A DNA stretch of 63,936 bases from contig NZ_FNHP01000014.1 in assembly GCF_900103645.1 (NCBI RefSeq), forward strand, positions 1 through 63,936, given 5' to 3'. Under the pieces are notes generated by a model. That model had not been told where the DNA came from, searched no databases, and worked only from the letters and a program-made list of their open reading frames with translations. The position numbers were made by a program, and so were the translations under genes. This document shows, one piece after another, positions 1-9,888 of this stretch (within the stretch, counting starts at the first letter, position 1; each line of letters opens with the position of its first letter). Origin of the DNA: Oryzisolibacter propanilivorax (GTDB lineage Bacteria; Pseudomonadota; Gammaproteobacteria; Burkholderiales; Burkholderiaceae_C).

Positions 1-417
1 CGCGTGAGCGACATCGTCGGCGAGATCAGCGCCGCCAGCCGCGAGCAAAGCGCCGGCGTGGCGCAGGTGGGCGAGGCGGTGACGCAGATGGACCAGGCTA
101 CGCAGCAAAATGCCGCGCTGGTCGAGGAGATGGCGGCGGCTGCCGGTGCGCTGCGCACCCAGGCCAACCAGCTGGTGCAGACGGTGGCGCAGTTCCATGT
201 CAGCGGCGCTTCGGCCGCGCTGCCGGTGCCGCCGCCTGTCGCGGCACGGCCGGCCAGCGCGCCACCCCAGCCGGCACCGCTGGCGCGCACACCCGCCGCG
301 CGCGCGGCTTCGGCTGCGCCGGCTGTCGCCAGCAGTAGCGCAGCCCGCGTCGCGCGGCCCGCACCTCCGGCGCTGCCGGCGAAGGTGGGCGGCGAGGACG
401 ACTGGGAGAGCTTCTAG
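1..417 (+). CDS. Methyl-accepting chemotaxis protein, C-terminal end (cut by window edge)
   Basis: Only the last 138 codons are present; the frame is open from base 1. The first 60 or so residues are the C-terminal arm of the cytoplasmic MA coiled coil ([23 protein letters not shown]), the signalling rod that works with CheA and CheW. A 65-residue Ala/Pro-rich flexible linker follows, and the protein ends in Asp-Asp-Trp-Glu-Ser-Phe. DWESF fits the x-W-x-x-F pentapeptide that tethers CheR and CheB (NWETF in E. coli Tar), so this receptor is probably a high-affinity CheR/CheB docking receptor. The sensor domain is outside the window, so the ligand is unknown. Confidence 0.93.
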   Translation, partial: RVSDIVGEISAASREQSAGVAQVGEAVTQMDQATQQNAALVEEMAAAAGALRTQANQLVQTVAQFHVSGASAALPVPPPVAARPASAPPQPAPLARTPAARAASAAPAVASSSAARVARPAPPALPAKVGGEDDWESF

Positions 418-1175
418 CCGCCTGTGGCGATCGCGCGCGTGCCGGCCGCCAGCTCTGCCAGCGTATCGACATAGCCGTCCGCCGGCACTTCACGCACCGG
501 TCGGCCGTGGTTGTAGCCGTAGCTGACCAGCACCACCGGGCAGCCGGCGGCGCGCGCCGCCTGCGCGTCGTTGCTGGAGTCGCCCAGCATCAGCGTGCGC
601 TCCGGCCGGCTGCCCAGCGCCTCGCAGGTCTTCAGCAGCGGCAGCGGATCGGGCTTCTTGCGCTCGAAGGCATCGCCACCGAAGACCTGTTCGAAATATT
701 CCTCCAGCCCCTTGGCGCGCAACAGCGGCACGGCGAAGGCGGTGGGCTTGTTGGTCAGGCAGGCCAGGCGCAGGCCGGCTTCGCGCAGCGCCTGCAGGCC
801 CTCGCGCACGCCCGGGTAGACCTGCGCGAAACGGCCGTTGATGGCCAGGTAGTGGTGCTGGTAGCGCTCCCAGGCCCGGGGATAGCGGGCCTCCACATTA
901 GCTATCAAATCAGTAGCTAAAAGTCCTGGTGAATCAAGGGCCAGAACCTCCTGGAGCACTGAACGCAGCAAATGCTCGGAACCCTTGCCGACCATGCGCT
1001 CGATGGCGCCGGGGGCAATGGCCGGCAGCTGCAGGTCGGCCAGCATCAGGTTCAGCGCCTGGGCAAAGTCGCCCAGGGTGTCGACCATGGTGCCGTCCAG
1101 GTCGACGATGGCCGCATCCACCCGCGCCAGCAGGTCGCGCAGATGGGGAGCAGTGGATTCAGGGAGGGTCTGCAT
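414..1175 (-). CDS. gph: Phosphoglycolate phosphatase (HAD family)
   Basis: A 253-residue HAD phosphatase. Motif I is DLDGT (nucleophile Asp25, acid/base Asp27), the motif II region is LTNKP, the motif III Lys lies in KKPDP and motif IV is LGDSSND. This is the usual layout of Gph, which hydrolyses 2-phosphoglycolate arising from oxidised DNA ends and glycolate metabolism. The start has a GGAG box 7 bases upstream. Residues about 81-94 in the cap domain are encoded by a copy of the dispersed A/T-rich element, kept in frame. It converges with and overlaps the chemoreceptor gene by 4 bases. Other HAD phosphatases cannot be fully excluded, but length and motifs fit Gph well. Confidence 0.88.
   Translation of the reverse strand: MQTLPESTAPHLRDLLARVDAAIVDLDGTMVDTLGDFAQALNLMLADLQLPAIAPGAIERMVGKGSEHLLRSVLQEVLALDSPGLLATDLIANVEARYPRAWERYQHHYLAINGRFAQVYPGVREGLQALREAGLRLACLTNKPTAFAVPLLRAKGLEEYFEQVFGGDAFERKKPDPLPLLKTCEALGSRPERTLMLGDSSNDAQAARAAGCPVVLVSYGYNHGRPVREVPADGYVDTLAELAAGTRAIATGG
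897..923 (-). repeat. Dispersed A/T-rich element, copy inside gph
   Basis: TAGCTA arms at 899-904 and 914-919 flank a short A/T core. It is read in frame as part of the gph cap domain (peptide ATDLIAN). It closely resembles the copy in thiL. Confidence 0.7.
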
Positions 1176-1374
1176 GGCGTAACTCCGTGTCTGTGGAAGG
1201 CAATAGAAAGCAACGGCAAGGGCCAGGCGGCAGGTGACGGGCTGTGCGCGGCGTCCGACAGCACCCGGGGCCGGGAGCGGACAGCCAGGCCCGGCACTGC
1301 GCGCTTAGGCTGTCAGCGCGCATCTTGCCCAGGCGCCCGGCGCCGATTTCACCCAACACCCCAGGAGGATCACC

Positions 1375-1770
1375 ATGGCCCTGCCCCGCTTCACCACCCT
1401 TGCCTGCTCCGCTGCCCTGCTGCTGTGCGGCGCCGCCCAGGCGGCCGGCAACAAATCCGGTGACATGCACCACTCGCGCAGTCACTGGCAACAACAGCGT
1501 GCGGCCTGTGCCAATCTGCCCGAGGCCAGCCGCGCGCCGTGCATGCGCGAGATGGGCGCCGCCGCGCAGGCGGCCCGTACCGGCGACCTGACCAGTCCGG
1601 GCGAGAACACCTACGAGCGCAACGCCATGGCGCGCTGCGAGGTATTCAAGACCCAGCAGGACCAGTCGGACTGCCGCGCGCGCCTGAGCGGCCAGCCGGT
1701 GTCGGGCTCGGTGCAAGGCGGCGGCGTGCTGCGCGAGGCGACCACCATGGTGCCGGCACCGCGCCAGTAA
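1375..1770 (+). CDS. Small secreted protein of unknown function
   Basis: A 131-residue protein preceded by a strong AGGAGG ribosome binding site 7 bases before ATG. Residues 1-24 form a clear Sec signal peptide ending AAQAA. The mature part has four cysteines in a spaced pattern (RAACANL, APCMREM, MARCEVF, SDCRARL), suggesting two periplasmic disulfides, and a basic/polar character. I do not recognise a named family; similar short Cys-containing periplasmic proteins are common in Comamonadaceae. It stands alone between gph and rpe, so context gives no function. Confidence 0.75.
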   Translation: MALPRFTTLACSAALLLCGAAQAAGNKSGDMHHSRSHWQQQRAACANLPEASRAPCMREMGAAAQAARTGDLTSPGENTYERNAMARCEVFKTQQDQSDCRARLSGQPVSGSVQGGGVLREATTMVPAPRQ

Positions 1771-1786
1771 GCCGGGCCGCCATGCG

Positions 1787-2470
1787 TCAGGCCAGTTCGG
1801 CACGCATCGCGGCAATGACCGACGCATAGTCCGGCTGGCCGAAGATGGCGCTGCCAGCGACAAAGGTATCGGCGCCGGCATCGGCCACGCGGCGGATGTT
1901 GGCCGCCTTGATGCCGCCATCCACTTCCAGCCGGATGTCCTTGCCGCTGGCCTCGATGCGCTTGCGCACCAGTTCGATCTTGCGCAGTGTGCTGTCGATG
2001 AAGCTCTGCCCGCCAAAGCCCGGATTGACGCTCATCAGCAGGATCAGATCGAGGTCCTCGATCACCCAGTCCAGCACGTCCAGCGGCATGGCCGGGTTGA
2101 AGGTCAGCCCGGCCTTGCAGCCGTGCGCGCGGATGTTCTGGATGCTGCGGTGCACGTGCGCCGATGCGTCCGGGTGGAAGCTGATGTAGTTGGCCCCCGC
2201 CTTGGCGAAGGCGCTGGCCAGTTCGTCCACGGGCTGCACCATCAGGTGCACGTCGATAGGCACCGGCACCCCGCCCGGCGTGACCGCGTGGCGCTTGAGC
2301 GCCTGGCAGACCATGGGGCCGAAGGTCAGGTTGGGCACGTAATGGTTGTCCATCACATCGAAATGGATCCAGTCGGCGCCAGCGGCGATCACGTCGCGCA
2401 CCTCCTCGCCCAGGCGGGCGAAGTCGGCCGAGAGAATCGAGGGGGCAATGCGGAAGGTGGGGGAAGTCAT
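1787..2470 (-). CDS. rpe: Ribulose-phosphate 3-epimerase
   Basis: A 227-residue TIM-barrel epimerase that interconverts ribulose 5-phosphate and xylulose 5-phosphate in the pentose phosphate pathway. Visible family motifs are APSILSADF near the N-terminus, HFDVMDN with the metal-binding His36 and catalytic Asp38, VHLMV with a second metal His75, and LEVDGGI with the second catalytic Asp. The frame is open further upstream, but family length and the conserved [15 protein letters not shown] start fix ATG at 2470. It is divergent from apaG with a 93-base gap. Confidence 0.96.
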   Translation of the reverse strand: MTSPTFRIAPSILSADFARLGEEVRDVIAAGADWIHFDVMDNHYVPNLTFGPMVCQALKRHAVTPGGVPVPIDVHLMVQPVDELASAFAKAGANYISFHPDASAHVHRSIQNIRAHGCKAGLTFNPAMPLDVLDWVIEDLDLILLMSVNPGFGGQSFIDSTLRKIELVRKRIEASGKDIRLEVDGGIKAANIRRVADAGADTFVAGSAIFGQPDYASVIAAMRAELA

Positions 2471-2563
2471 GGCGAAATTGTCGCAGCCCCGTCCGCGCCG
2501 CGCAGGCCGCCTCGGCTGCGGCCCCGACATCGGGTCGTCACAAGCAGGGTTTACCATCACGCG

Positions 2564-2980
2564 ATGCCGCAATACCAGTTCCAGGCCGCCGTGCAGCCCG
2601 AGTACCTGCCCGAGCAATCGGCACCGGCGCAGGGCGTGCACAGCTTTGCCTACACCATCACCGTCACCAACACCGGCACTGTTGCCGCGCAGCTGATCGC
2701 GCGCCACTGGGTCATCGTCGACGCCAATGGCCATGTGCAGGAGGTCAAGGGCCTGGGCGTGATCGGCCAGCAGCCGCTGCTGCGGCCGGGCGAATCCTTC
2801 CAGTACACCAGCGGCTGCCGCCTGCGCACGCCCAGCGGCACCATGCATGGCAGCTACTTCATGGTGGCCGAGGACGGCGAGCGCTTTGAGTGCCCGGTGC
2901 CGCTGTTCGTGCTCGAGGCCAACGCCGGCGCGCCAGGCGGCGACGCCGCGCCCCCCGCCCCCGGCCGGGTGCTGCATTGA
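2564..2980 (+). CDS. apaG: Co2+/Mg2+ efflux-associated protein ApaG
   Basis: A 138-residue protein with the ApaG beta-sandwich signature ([53 protein letters not shown]). It is slightly longer than the usual 124-127 residues because of an Ala/Gly/Pro tail. The molecular role is not firmly settled; genetics in enterobacteria links it to diadenosine tetraphosphate and divalent cation phenotypes. Its TGA overlaps the likely TTG start of the next gene (TTGA), so the two are probably translationally coupled. Confidence 0.95.
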   Translation: MPQYQFQAAVQPEYLPEQSAPAQGVHSFAYTITVTNTGTVAAQLIARHWVIVDANGHVQEVKGLGVIGQQPLLRPGESFQYTSGCRLRTPSGTMHGSYFMVAEDGERFECPVPLFVLEANAGAPGGDAAPPAPGRVLH

Positions 2981-4962
2981 GCGCTACGCCGCCCACGCTG
3001 GGTCTGCTGCTGGAGAGCCTGGATCCGCACGCCGGCACCGCGCAGCGCCACCTGCAGCTGATCGCCCTGCTGGACTGGATCCGCGGCGACCGCCGCTCGG
3101 TCGAGGCGACCACCGCGCGCCTGGCGCTGCTGGTCGAGGCCGCCGAACGCTCTCCCGACCTGGCGGCGCGCGTCGTCGCCTGGTGGCAGGCGCTGACCCA
3201 GTCGCTGGACATCACCACGCTGCTGGCCGACTTCGGCTTCGCCCAACGCACCTCCATGGGCAGCGAGCTGATGGAGCGCCTGCGCTACAAGCTGCTGCCG
3301 TCCAGCCCGGACACGTTGGACGCCTCCGAGCTGTTCATGCTGGCGCTGCCCAGCGAGTTCGATGCGCGCTGGCTGGCGGCACTCGACGAGGACCTGCTGG
3401 CGCGGCTGCGCGCGGTGCTGGCGCCGGCCAGCCTGGAGGACGGCGGCGCCAACGCCTGGCAACTGGCGCTGCTGGACGCCATGACCTACTGCGCCGGGCA
3501 GATCCTGTCCACCGGCTTCGCCCCCGAGCTGCGCCTGCGCATGAGCGACGAAGCGCGCGAGGCCCAGCCTTTTCACGCCCTGATCCGCGACGTGGAAAGC
3601 CTGCGCGTGGAGGTGCTGCACGCGCTGCGCACCCCCGAGCGGCGCGACGAGGCGGTGCAGCGCCTGCGCGAGCGCCTGGACGCCTGCCGTGCCGCCGCCA
3701 GCACGGTGTATGCGCATTTTGAGGAAGGCGGTATCTCGGTGGGCCTGGTGTTCCGCCTGCGCCAGCTGCGCGAGCGCATCCTGCGCGTGCGCGACCTGCT
3801 GGACTGCCTGCTGACCCCGCGCCCCGCCGCCTCGGCAGTGCGGCTGCTGGCGCGGCTGGTGACCGTGGGGCGCGAGCGGCGCAGCGTGCGTGCGCTGTTC
3901 TCGGCCAGCTCGTCGCTGCTGGCGGCCAAGGTGGCCGAGCGCAATGCCGAGACCGGCGAGCACTACATCACCCGCACTACCGGCGAATACCTGGCGATGG
4001 TGCGCATGGCCGCCGGCGGCGGGCTGGTGATGGCCTTCACCACGCTCATCAAGCTGGGGCTGTACGCGCTGGCGCTGCCGGTGTTCTGGGGCGGCTTCAT
4101 CGCTGGCATGAACTACGCCGCCAGCTTCGTGCTGATCCAGCTGCTGCACTTCACGGTGGCCACCAAGCAGCCGGCGATGACCGCACCGGCCATGGCCGCC
4201 AAGCTGGACGACCTGCACGACGACGCCAGCGTGCAGGCCTTCGTGGACAAGGTGACGCAGCTGGTGCGCTCGCAGGTCGCAGCCGTGCTGGGCAACGTGC
4301 TGCTGGTGTTCCCGGCGGCGCTGGCGCTGGCCTGGGGCATTGGCTGGCTGCGCGGCGAGCCGGCGCTGGACGCACCGCATGCCCGCCAGGTGCTGCAGTC
4401 GCTGCACCTGTTGGGGCCGTCGCTGCTGTTCGCCGCCTTCACCGGCGTGCTGCTGTTCGCCTCCAGCATCTTCGCCGGCTGGGTGGAGAACTGGTTCGTG
4501 CTGCGCCGGCTGGACTCGGCCATCGAGTTCAACCCGCGCATCACGCGCGCGCTGGGCCGGCCGCGCGCGGCGCGCTGGGCGCGCTACCTGCGCGAGCACA
4601 TCTCCGGCTTCGCCGCCAACATCTCGCTGGGCTTCATGCTGGGCCTGACGCCGGCCTTCGCCGGCTTCTTCGGCCTGGGGCTGGAGGTGCGGCACGTCAC
4701 CCTGACCGCCGGGCAGCTGGGCGCGGCAGCGGCCTCGCTGGGCTGGCAGGCGGTGCACGACAGCGCCTTCTGGTGGGCCATGGCGCTGATCCCGTTCAAC
4801 GGCGCGCTGAACGTGCTGGTGAGCTTCTACCTGGCTTTCCGCGTCGCGCTGCGCGCGCACAACGTCAGCGGCGTGGACCGTTCGCGCATCTACCGCGCGC
4901 TGCGCGCCCGGCTGGCGCGTGCGCCGCTGAGCTTCTTCGTACCCTCGCGCCAGGGCGTCTGA
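2977..4962 (+). CDS. SpecificRecomb-family membrane protein (annotated as site-specific recombinase)
   Basis: A 661-residue protein from a TTG start overlapping the apaG stop; the frame is also open upstream with no better start. The N-terminal half is soluble, helical and Arg/Leu-rich. The C-terminal half has at least five hydrophobic segments, around residues 349-395, 435-458, 472-500, 542-570 and 597-626. It matches the family called site-specific recombinase after Neisseria Gcr (Pfam SpecificRecomb). I see neither the Tyr-recombinase R-H-R-Y set nor a Ser-recombinase catalytic motif, and a multi-pass membrane protein is an unlikely recombinase. Function is best regarded as unknown. Confidence 0.85.
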   Translation: MSATPPTLGLLLESLDPHAGTAQRHLQLIALLDWIRGDRRSVEATTARLALLVEAAERSPDLAARVVAWWQALTQSLDITTLLADFGFAQRTSMGSELMERLRYKLLPSSPDTLDASELFMLALPSEFDARWLAALDEDLLARLRAVLAPASLEDGGANAWQLALLDAMTYCAGQILSTGFAPELRLRMSDEAREAQPFHALIRDVESLRVEVLHALRTPERRDEAVQRLRERLDACRAAASTVYAHFEEGGISVGLVFRLRQLRERILRVRDLLDCLLTPRPAASAVRLLARLVTVGRERRSVRALFSASSSLLAAKVAERNAETGEHYITRTTGEYLAMVRMAAGGGLVMAFTTLIKLGLYALALPVFWGGFIAGMNYAASFVLIQLLHFTVATKQPAMTAPAMAAKLDDLHDDASVQAFVDKVTQLVRSQVAAVLGNVLLVFPAALALAWGIGWLRGEPALDAPHARQVLQSLHLLGPSLLFAAFTGVLLFASSIFAGWVENWFVLRRLDSAIEFNPRITRALGRPRAARWARYLREHISGFAANISLGFMLGLTPAFAGFFGLGLEVRHVTLTAGQLGAAAASLGWQAVHDSAFWWAMALIPFNGALNVLVSFYLAFRVALRAHNVSGVDRSRIYRALRARLARAPLSFFVPSRQGV

Positions 4963-5194
4963 TAAGGTGCCTGCTGCGGCGTCCTACATGCCGCAGGCTG
5001 CGCCGGCCGATACATTCGGCAAGGAAACACACCTTCGCGCGCACGCCGCCCGCTCTGCAGCGGCGCGCATCCTGCGCGGCCCGTTGCCATGCGCGCCCGC
5101 CATCGGGCCGCAACGGCCCATGGGCAGACAACCGTCTCGCCGGATGCGACGGCGGATGCCGATGCCGGAGGGTTCCAATCGGAGATAGTGGTAG

Positions 5195-6463
5195 ATGCAT
5201 GATTTGATGAGTTTCTGGGCGCAATGGCTGCGCCCGTCGGCTGGTCTGCCGACGGTGCAGTGGTCGCTGTTGCTGGCCGTCGCGGCCCTGGTGGGCTACC
5301 TGGTGCAGCGCCATGTCGGCCTGCCCAAAGTGGTTGGCTACACGCTGGTGGGCACAGTCGCCGGGCTGGCCGGGTTTTCCGGGGCGCTGTGGCCGCTGCA
5401 GGGCACGGCGCTGTTCCTGGTCGAGCTGGCGGTGGCGGTGGTGCTGTTCGAGGCCGGCGGGCGCATTCCGCTGCGCTGGTTCCGGCACAACCCGATGGTG
5501 CTGGTGCAAAGCATTGCCGAGTCGGCGCTGACCTATGCCGCCGTGTACTGGACGCTGTCCTGGCTGGGCGTGCCCGAGCGCGCTAGCGCGCCGCTGGCGC
5601 TAGTGGCCATCGCCGCCTCGCCGACGGTGCTGATGCGTGTCGCCGCCGATACCCGTGCCGCCGGCCCGGTGACCGACCGGGCGCTGGTGCTGGCCACGCT
5701 GTCGTCGCTGTACGCGCTGGCGCTGGGCAGCGCGCAGGCCAGCGTGCTGCAGCAGCCCGCCGCCGACTGGCGCGAGGCGCTGTACCCGGCGGTGGTGGTG
5801 CTGGGCATCTCGATCGCCATGGGGGCGCTCTTGTCGCTGCTGGTGCGCCTGGCGCTGCGGGTGATGAGCCCGACCAGCGAGAACACCGTGATCGTGCTGC
5901 TGGCGCTGATCGCTGCCAGCGCCGCGCTGGCGGCGCACCTGGGCGGTTCGGCGCCGCTGGCAGCGCTGCTGGGCGGCATGCTGCTCAAGCAGCTGCATCC
6001 GCGCCCCTGGGCCTGGCCGCGCCAGTCCAGCTCGGCAGCGTCCATTTTGAGCATGCTGATGTTCGTGCTGGTCTCCACCGTGGCCGCGCAGGCCGACTGG
6101 AGCCTGCTGGTGGCCTGGCTGGTGCTGGCGCTGATCGCCGCGCGCCTGGTGGCCAAGGCACTGGGCGTGGGGCTGGGCAACATCGGCAGCGGCGCCAGCT
6201 GGCGCCAGGCGGTGTGGGTCAGCTGCGCCATGGCGCCGATGTCGGCCATCGCCCTGCTGGTGGCCTCGCAGATCGTCGCCGCCGATGCCATCACCGGCCC
6301 GCTGATCGCCAGCATCGCCCTGCCCGCCATCTTGCTGATGGAGGTGGGCGGCGCGGTCGTCGCCACCCTGGCGCTGTTTCGCGCCGGCGAGAGCTCGCGC
6401 CCCCAGACCGGCGCCGCGGCCGCGCCGCCCGGCAGCGCCGGCAACAAGAAAGATCTGCCATGA
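5195..6463 (+). CDS. CPA2-type cation:proton antiporter (Na+/H+ exchanger domain)
   Basis: A 422-residue multi-pass membrane protein with about a dozen hydrophobic segments and the KefB/YbaL-like signatures [29 protein letters not shown] and [27 protein letters not shown]. It would exchange monovalent cations for protons across the inner membrane. Kef proteins usually reach 560-620 residues with a C-terminal TrkA/RCK nucleotide-binding domain; this one stops after the membrane domain, so gating by NAD(H) or glutathione adducts is not expected. The stop overlaps the next gene's start (ATGA). Confidence 0.85.
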   Translation: MHDLMSFWAQWLRPSAGLPTVQWSLLLAVAALVGYLVQRHVGLPKVVGYTLVGTVAGLAGFSGALWPLQGTALFLVELAVAVVLFEAGGRIPLRWFRHNPMVLVQSIAESALTYAAVYWTLSWLGVPERASAPLALVAIAASPTVLMRVAADTRAAGPVTDRALVLATLSSLYALALGSAQASVLQQPAADWREALYPAVVVLGISIAMGALLSLLVRLALRVMSPTSENTVIVLLALIAASAALAAHLGGSAPLAALLGGMLLKQLHPRPWAWPRQSSSAASILSMLMFVLVSTVAAQADWSLLVAWLVLALIAARLVAKALGVGLGNIGSGASWRQAVWVSCAMAPMSAIALLVASQIVAADAITGPLIASIALPAILLMEVGGAVVATLALFRAGESSRPQTGAAAAPPGSAGNKKDLP

Positions 6464-7581
6464 GCCTCGAAGCCTTTCAACACTCCGAGCCGCTGACGCT
6501 GGGCGTCGAGCTGGAGCTGCAGCTGGTCAACACCCACGACTACGACCTGGCGCCCTACGCCGAGGACATGCTGCGCCTGATGCTCAAGACCCCGCTACCC
6601 GGCAGCGTGGTGCCGGAGATGACCACCGGCATGATCGAGGTCTCCACCGGCGTGTGCCACAGCTCCAGCGAAGTGCTGGGTCAGCTGACGCAGATCCGCG
6701 ACGCGCTGGTGAAAAGCGCCGACAAGCTGAACATCGCCGTGGTCGGCGGCGGCACGCACCCTTTTCAGCAGTGGCACGAGCGGCGCATCTACGACAAACC
6801 GCGCTTCCAGGAGCTGTCGCAGCTGTACGGCTACCTGTCCAAGCAGTTCACTATCTTTGGCCAGCACGTGCACGTGGGCTGCCCGAGCGCCGACGAGGCG
6901 CTGGTCATGCTGCACCGCATGAGCCGCTATATCCCGCACTTCATCGCGCTGTCGGCATCGAGCCCGTACGTGCAGGCGCACGACACGGCGTTCGACTCGG
7001 CGCGGCTGAACTCGGTGTTCGCCTTCCCTTTGTCGGGCCGCGCGCCGTGCGTGCTGACCTGGGAGCAGTTCGGGCAGTACTTCGACAAGATGACGCGCAC
7101 CGGCGTGGTCAAGAGCATGAAGGACTTCTACTGGGACATCCGCCCCAAGCCCGAATTCGGCACCATCGAGATCCGCGTGTTCGACACGCCGCTGACCATC
7201 GAGCGCGCCGCCGCGCTGGCCGGCTTCGTGCAATCGCTGGCGGCCTGGTTCCTGGCCGAGCAGCCCTTCACCCCGGCCGAGGACGATTACCTGGTCTACA
7301 CCTACAACCGCTTCCAGGCCTGCCGCTTCGGCATGGACGCGGTGTATGTCGACCCGGCCAGCGGCGAGCACATGCCGCTGCGCGAGCACATCGTGCGCAC
7401 CATCGACCACATCGCGCGCCACGCCACCGGCCTGGGCGCCTCGGGTGCGCTGCACATGCTGCGCGGCGAGGCCACGGCCGGTCAGAACGACGCGCGCTGG
7501 CTGCGCGGCAGGATGCAGGACGAGCAGCTGCTGGCCGAGGTCAGCCGGCAGGCGGCGCTGCGCTTTCGCGGGGGAACTTGA
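6460..7581 (+). CDS. ybdK: YbdK-type carboxylate-amine ligase (glutamate-cysteine ligase family 2)
   Basis: A 373-residue protein with the GCS2 signature [13 protein letters not shown], followed by [35 protein letters not shown] and [13 protein letters not shown]. YbdK enzymes join glutamate and cysteine weakly in an ATP-dependent manner; the physiological substrate is unsettled. ATG at 6460 sits in an ATGA overlap with the antiporter gene, so they form a two-gene operon. A glutathione-related ligase beside a Kef-like antiporter may be functionally meaningful, but that link is inference. Confidence 0.92.
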   Translation: MSLEAFQHSEPLTLGVELELQLVNTHDYDLAPYAEDMLRLMLKTPLPGSVVPEMTTGMIEVSTGVCHSSSEVLGQLTQIRDALVKSADKLNIAVVGGGTHPFQQWHERRIYDKPRFQELSQLYGYLSKQFTIFGQHVHVGCPSADEALVMLHRMSRYIPHFIALSASSPYVQAHDTAFDSARLNSVFAFPLSGRAPCVLTWEQFGQYFDKMTRTGVVKSMKDFYWDIRPKPEFGTIEIRVFDTPLTIERAAALAGFVQSLAAWFLAEQPFTPAEDDYLVYTYNRFQACRFGMDAVYVDPASGEHMPLREHIVRTIDHIARHATGLGASGALHMLRGEATAGQNDARWLRGRMQDEQLLAEVSRQAALRFRGGT

Positions 7582-7807
7582 CCACCCTTCAGTCGCCTGC
7601 GGCGCCTTCCCCCAGGGGACGCCGCCCGTGGACAGGCGCAGCCTGATCCACGGCGGCCGCTGGCCTGAGACGCGCCGGTTTTCAGGCGACCACTGCTTTT
7701 GACAGCGCCGGGCTGCAACAGCGGGATATGGGCGAGCCATCGAACGCCAGCACGTGTAACCCCTGGGCGCACCCGCCGGTCGGGACGCATCGCGCACAAT
7801 CGTCCCC

Positions 7808-8785
7808 ATGGGTGAATTCGATCTGATCGCACGCTACTTCGCGCGTCCCGCGCGGCGCTCGCCCCTGGGCGTGGGCGACGACTGCGCACTGCTGGCGCCC
7901 CGGCCGGGCATGCAGCTGGCGGTCTCCAGCGACATGCTGGTCGAGGGCCGGCACTTCTTTCCCGACGTTTATCCCGCGCACCTAGGTCACAAGGCGCTGG
8001 CGGTGAACCTGTCGGACTTGGCGGCCTGCGGCGCGCGGCCGCTGGCGTTCACCCTGGCGCTGGCGCTGCCGCGCGTGGACGCGGTCTGGCTGGAGGGCTT
8101 CTCGCAAGGCCTGCTGGCGCTGGCGGACGCGCACGGCTGCGAGCTGGTGGGCGGCGACACCACGCAGGGGCCGCTGAACATTTGCATCACCGTCTTCGGC
8201 GAGGTACCCGCCAGCGCCGCCCTGCTGCGCAGCGGCGCGCGCCCGGGCGACGACGTGTGGCTCAGCGGGCGCACTGGCCAGGCGCGCCTGGCGCTGGATG
8301 CGCTGCGCGGGCAGATCCACGCCGATGACGCCCTGCTGACCCTGCTGCGCCAGCGCCTGGAGCGCCCCATGCCGCGCCTGGCGCTGGGTCAGCGCCTGGT
8401 GGGGCTGGCCAGCAGCGCCATCGACGTCAGTGACGGCCTGCTAGGCGACTTCTCGCACATTTTGTCGGCTTCGCGCGTGGGCGCCCGCATCGATATCGAC
8501 GTTGCTACCGATTTGCTAGCTGGATGCCAGCGATTGCAAAGGGCCGGAGGCGGATTTGACCGTGGACTGCTGATGCGCTGCGCGCTGGCGGGCGGCGACG
8601 ATTACGAGCTGGTGTTCACCGCCCACCCCGACCGCCGCGACGCCGTCGAGGCCGCTGGCGCGGACAGCGGCACGCGCGTGACGCGCATCGGCAGCATCGA
8701 GGCGCAGCCTGGCCTGCGGCTGGTGGACCGCACCGGCGCAGCGCTGAACGGGCGCTTTCCATCGTTCGATCACTTCGCGTCCTGA
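7808..8785 (+). CDS. thiL: Thiamine-monophosphate kinase
   Basis: A 325-residue AIR-synthase-type kinase that phosphorylates thiamine monophosphate to thiamine diphosphate with ATP. Motifs are GEFDLIARYF at the start, GVGDDCALL, VSSDMLVEGRHF, GHKALAVNLSDLAACGA, LVGGDTTQGPL, AIDVSDGLLGDF and CALAGGDDYELVF, the full ThiL set including the Mg-binding Asp residues. A short A/T-rich stretch coding ATDLLAG is a probable copy of the dispersed element. It heads a probable thiL-pgpA-pncC operon (42-base gap, then an ATGA overlap). The 226-base region upstream shows no clear promoter. Confidence 0.96.
   Translation: MGEFDLIARYFARPARRSPLGVGDDCALLAPRPGMQLAVSSDMLVEGRHFFPDVYPAHLGHKALAVNLSDLAACGARPLAFTLALALPRVDAVWLEGFSQGLLALADAHGCELVGGDTTQGPLNICITVFGEVPASAALLRSGARPGDDVWLSGRTGQARLALDALRGQIHADDALLTLLRQRLERPMPRLALGQRLVGLASSAIDVSDGLLGDFSHILSASRVGARIDIDVATDLLAGCQRLQRAGGGFDRGLLMRCALAGGDDYELVFTAHPDRRDAVEAAGADSGTRVTRIGSIEAQPGLRLVDRTGAALNGRFPSFDHFAS
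8502..8526 (+). repeat. Dispersed A/T-rich element, short copy inside thiL
   Basis: GCTACCGATTTGCTAGC, near-identical in plan to the gph copy read on its coding strand (GCTACTGATTTGATAGC). Both encode Ala-Thr-Asp-Leu-(Ile/Leu)-Ala in frame. Confidence 0.6.
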
Positions 8786-8827
8786 CGGCCACTCTCGTTC
8801 CTGCCATCCTCCCCGCATCTGCCCTGC

Positions 8828-9340
8828 ATGCCCACCATCACCCCGCGTCCGCCACACCGTTTCCTGCTCGCCCACCCCGCTCACTTCCTCGCCCTGGGCG
8901 CCGGCAGCGGCCTGTCCCCCATGGCCCCCGGCACGGTGGGCACGCTGTGGGGCTGGCTGGCCTTTCTGGTGCTGCAGCTGTGGCTGTCCCCTGGCGCCTT
9001 GGGACTGCTGATCGCCGTGGCGCTGCCCGTCGGCTGGTGGGCCTGCACGGTGACGGCGCGGCATCTGGACGTGGCCGACCCCGGTGCCATCGTCTGGGAC
9101 GAGATCGTCGCCATCTGGCTGATCCTGTGGCTGGCCATGCCGATGGGCTTTGTCGGCCAGCTGGCGGCGTTCGCGCTGTTTCGCTACTTCGACGCCGCCA
9201 AGCCCGGGCCGGTGGCCTGGGCCGACCAATTGTTCAAGGGTTTCGGCTGGCGCGGCGGGCTGGGCATCATGCTCGACGACCTGGTGGCGGCGGGCTGCAC
9301 ACTGCTGGTTATCGCGCTGTGGCGGCACTTCCTGCCATGA
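8828..9340 (+). CDS. pgpA: Phosphatidylglycerophosphatase A
   Basis: A 170-residue inner-membrane phosphatase that makes phosphatidylglycerol from phosphatidylglycerophosphate. PgpA hallmarks are visible: GLSPMAPGTVGTLWG near the N-terminus, DPGAIVWDEIVAIW (acidic catalytic/metal residues) and FRYFDAAKPGPVAWADQ, with four hydrophobic stretches. It follows thiL by 42 bases, and its stop overlaps pncC in an ATGA. The thiL-pgpA pairing is widespread in proteobacteria. Confidence 0.96.
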   Translation: MPTITPRPPHRFLLAHPAHFLALGAGSGLSPMAPGTVGTLWGWLAFLVLQLWLSPGALGLLIAVALPVGWWACTVTARHLDVADPGAIVWDEIVAIWLILWLAMPMGFVGQLAAFALFRYFDAAKPGPVAWADQLFKGFGWRGGLGIMLDDLVAAGCTLLVIALWRHFLP

Positions 9341-9888
9341 CGCTATCGAAACAGGAGCTGGATGTCGTGACAAACAATGGGCCACAGGCCGATTTGACCC
9401 ATATCTCGGAAGCGCTGCTGGCGCACGGCTGGATGCTGGTCACGGCCGAGAGCTGCACCGGCGGAATGATCGCCTCCGCCTGCACCGACCGCGCCGGCTC
9501 CAGCCAATGGTTCGAGCGCGGCTTCGTCAGCTACTCCAATGCCGCCAAGACCGAGCTGCTGGGCGTGGACGCGGCGCTGATCGCGCGCCACGGCGCCGTG
9601 AGCGAGCCGGTGGCGCGCGCCATGGCCGAGGGGGCGCTCGCGCGGTCGCATGCCCAGGTCAGCGTCGCCGTGACCGGCGTGGCCGGCCCGTCGGGCGGCA
9701 GCGCGGACAAGCCGGTGGGCACCGTGTGGCTGGCCTGGTGCGTGGCTGGGCGCACGCACAGCGAACTGCGCCATTTCGACGGCGACCGCGCCGCCGTGCG
9801 CCAGGCGACGCTGGCGCACGCGCTGGCGCGGCTGGCGCGGCTGCTGGATCAGGCGGCGGAGCCTGTCACGCCCCGCAGCACTTCTTGA
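9337..9888 (+). CDS. pncC: Nicotinamide-nucleotide amidase (CinA C-terminal family)
   Basis: A 183-residue CinA-C domain protein that deamidates NMN to nicotinate mononucleotide in NAD recycling. Motifs are TAESCTGGMIASACTDRAGSS with the catalytic Ser, GFVSYSNAAKTELLGV, and VAVTGVAGPSGGS. It lacks the N-terminal CinA molybdopterin-binding domain, as normal for PncC. Codons 2-7 coincide with a short GCTATCGAAACAGGAGCT stretch resembling the left half of the dispersed element. It overlaps the convergent SEC-C gene by 23 bases. Confidence 0.93.
   Translation: MTLSKQELDVVTNNGPQADLTHISEALLAHGWMLVTAESCTGGMIASACTDRAGSSQWFERGFVSYSNAAKTELLGVDAALIARHGAVSEPVARAMAEGALARSHAQVSVAVTGVAGPSGGSADKPVGTVWLAWCVAGRTHSELRHFDGDRAAVRQATLAHALARLARLLDQAAEPVTPRSTS
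9340..9357 (+). repeat. Possible half-copy of the dispersed element at the pncC start
   Basis: CGCTATCGAAACAGGAGCTG resembles GCTATGAAAACAGCAGCT at 11563 and the rpoN copy. It is too short to be certain. Confidence 0.35.

Noticed and set aside
4963-5194. Possible RNA gene or riboswitch before the antiporter
   Set aside because: A TGCGGC/GCCGCA hairpin at about 4973-4993 is seen but without T-tract, conserved core or known riboswitch sequence.
7582-7807. Possible thiamine (TPP) riboswitch before thiL
   Set aside because: The conserved CTGAGA and ACCTGA elements in proper order are not present; only an isolated CCTGAGA near 7663 was seen.
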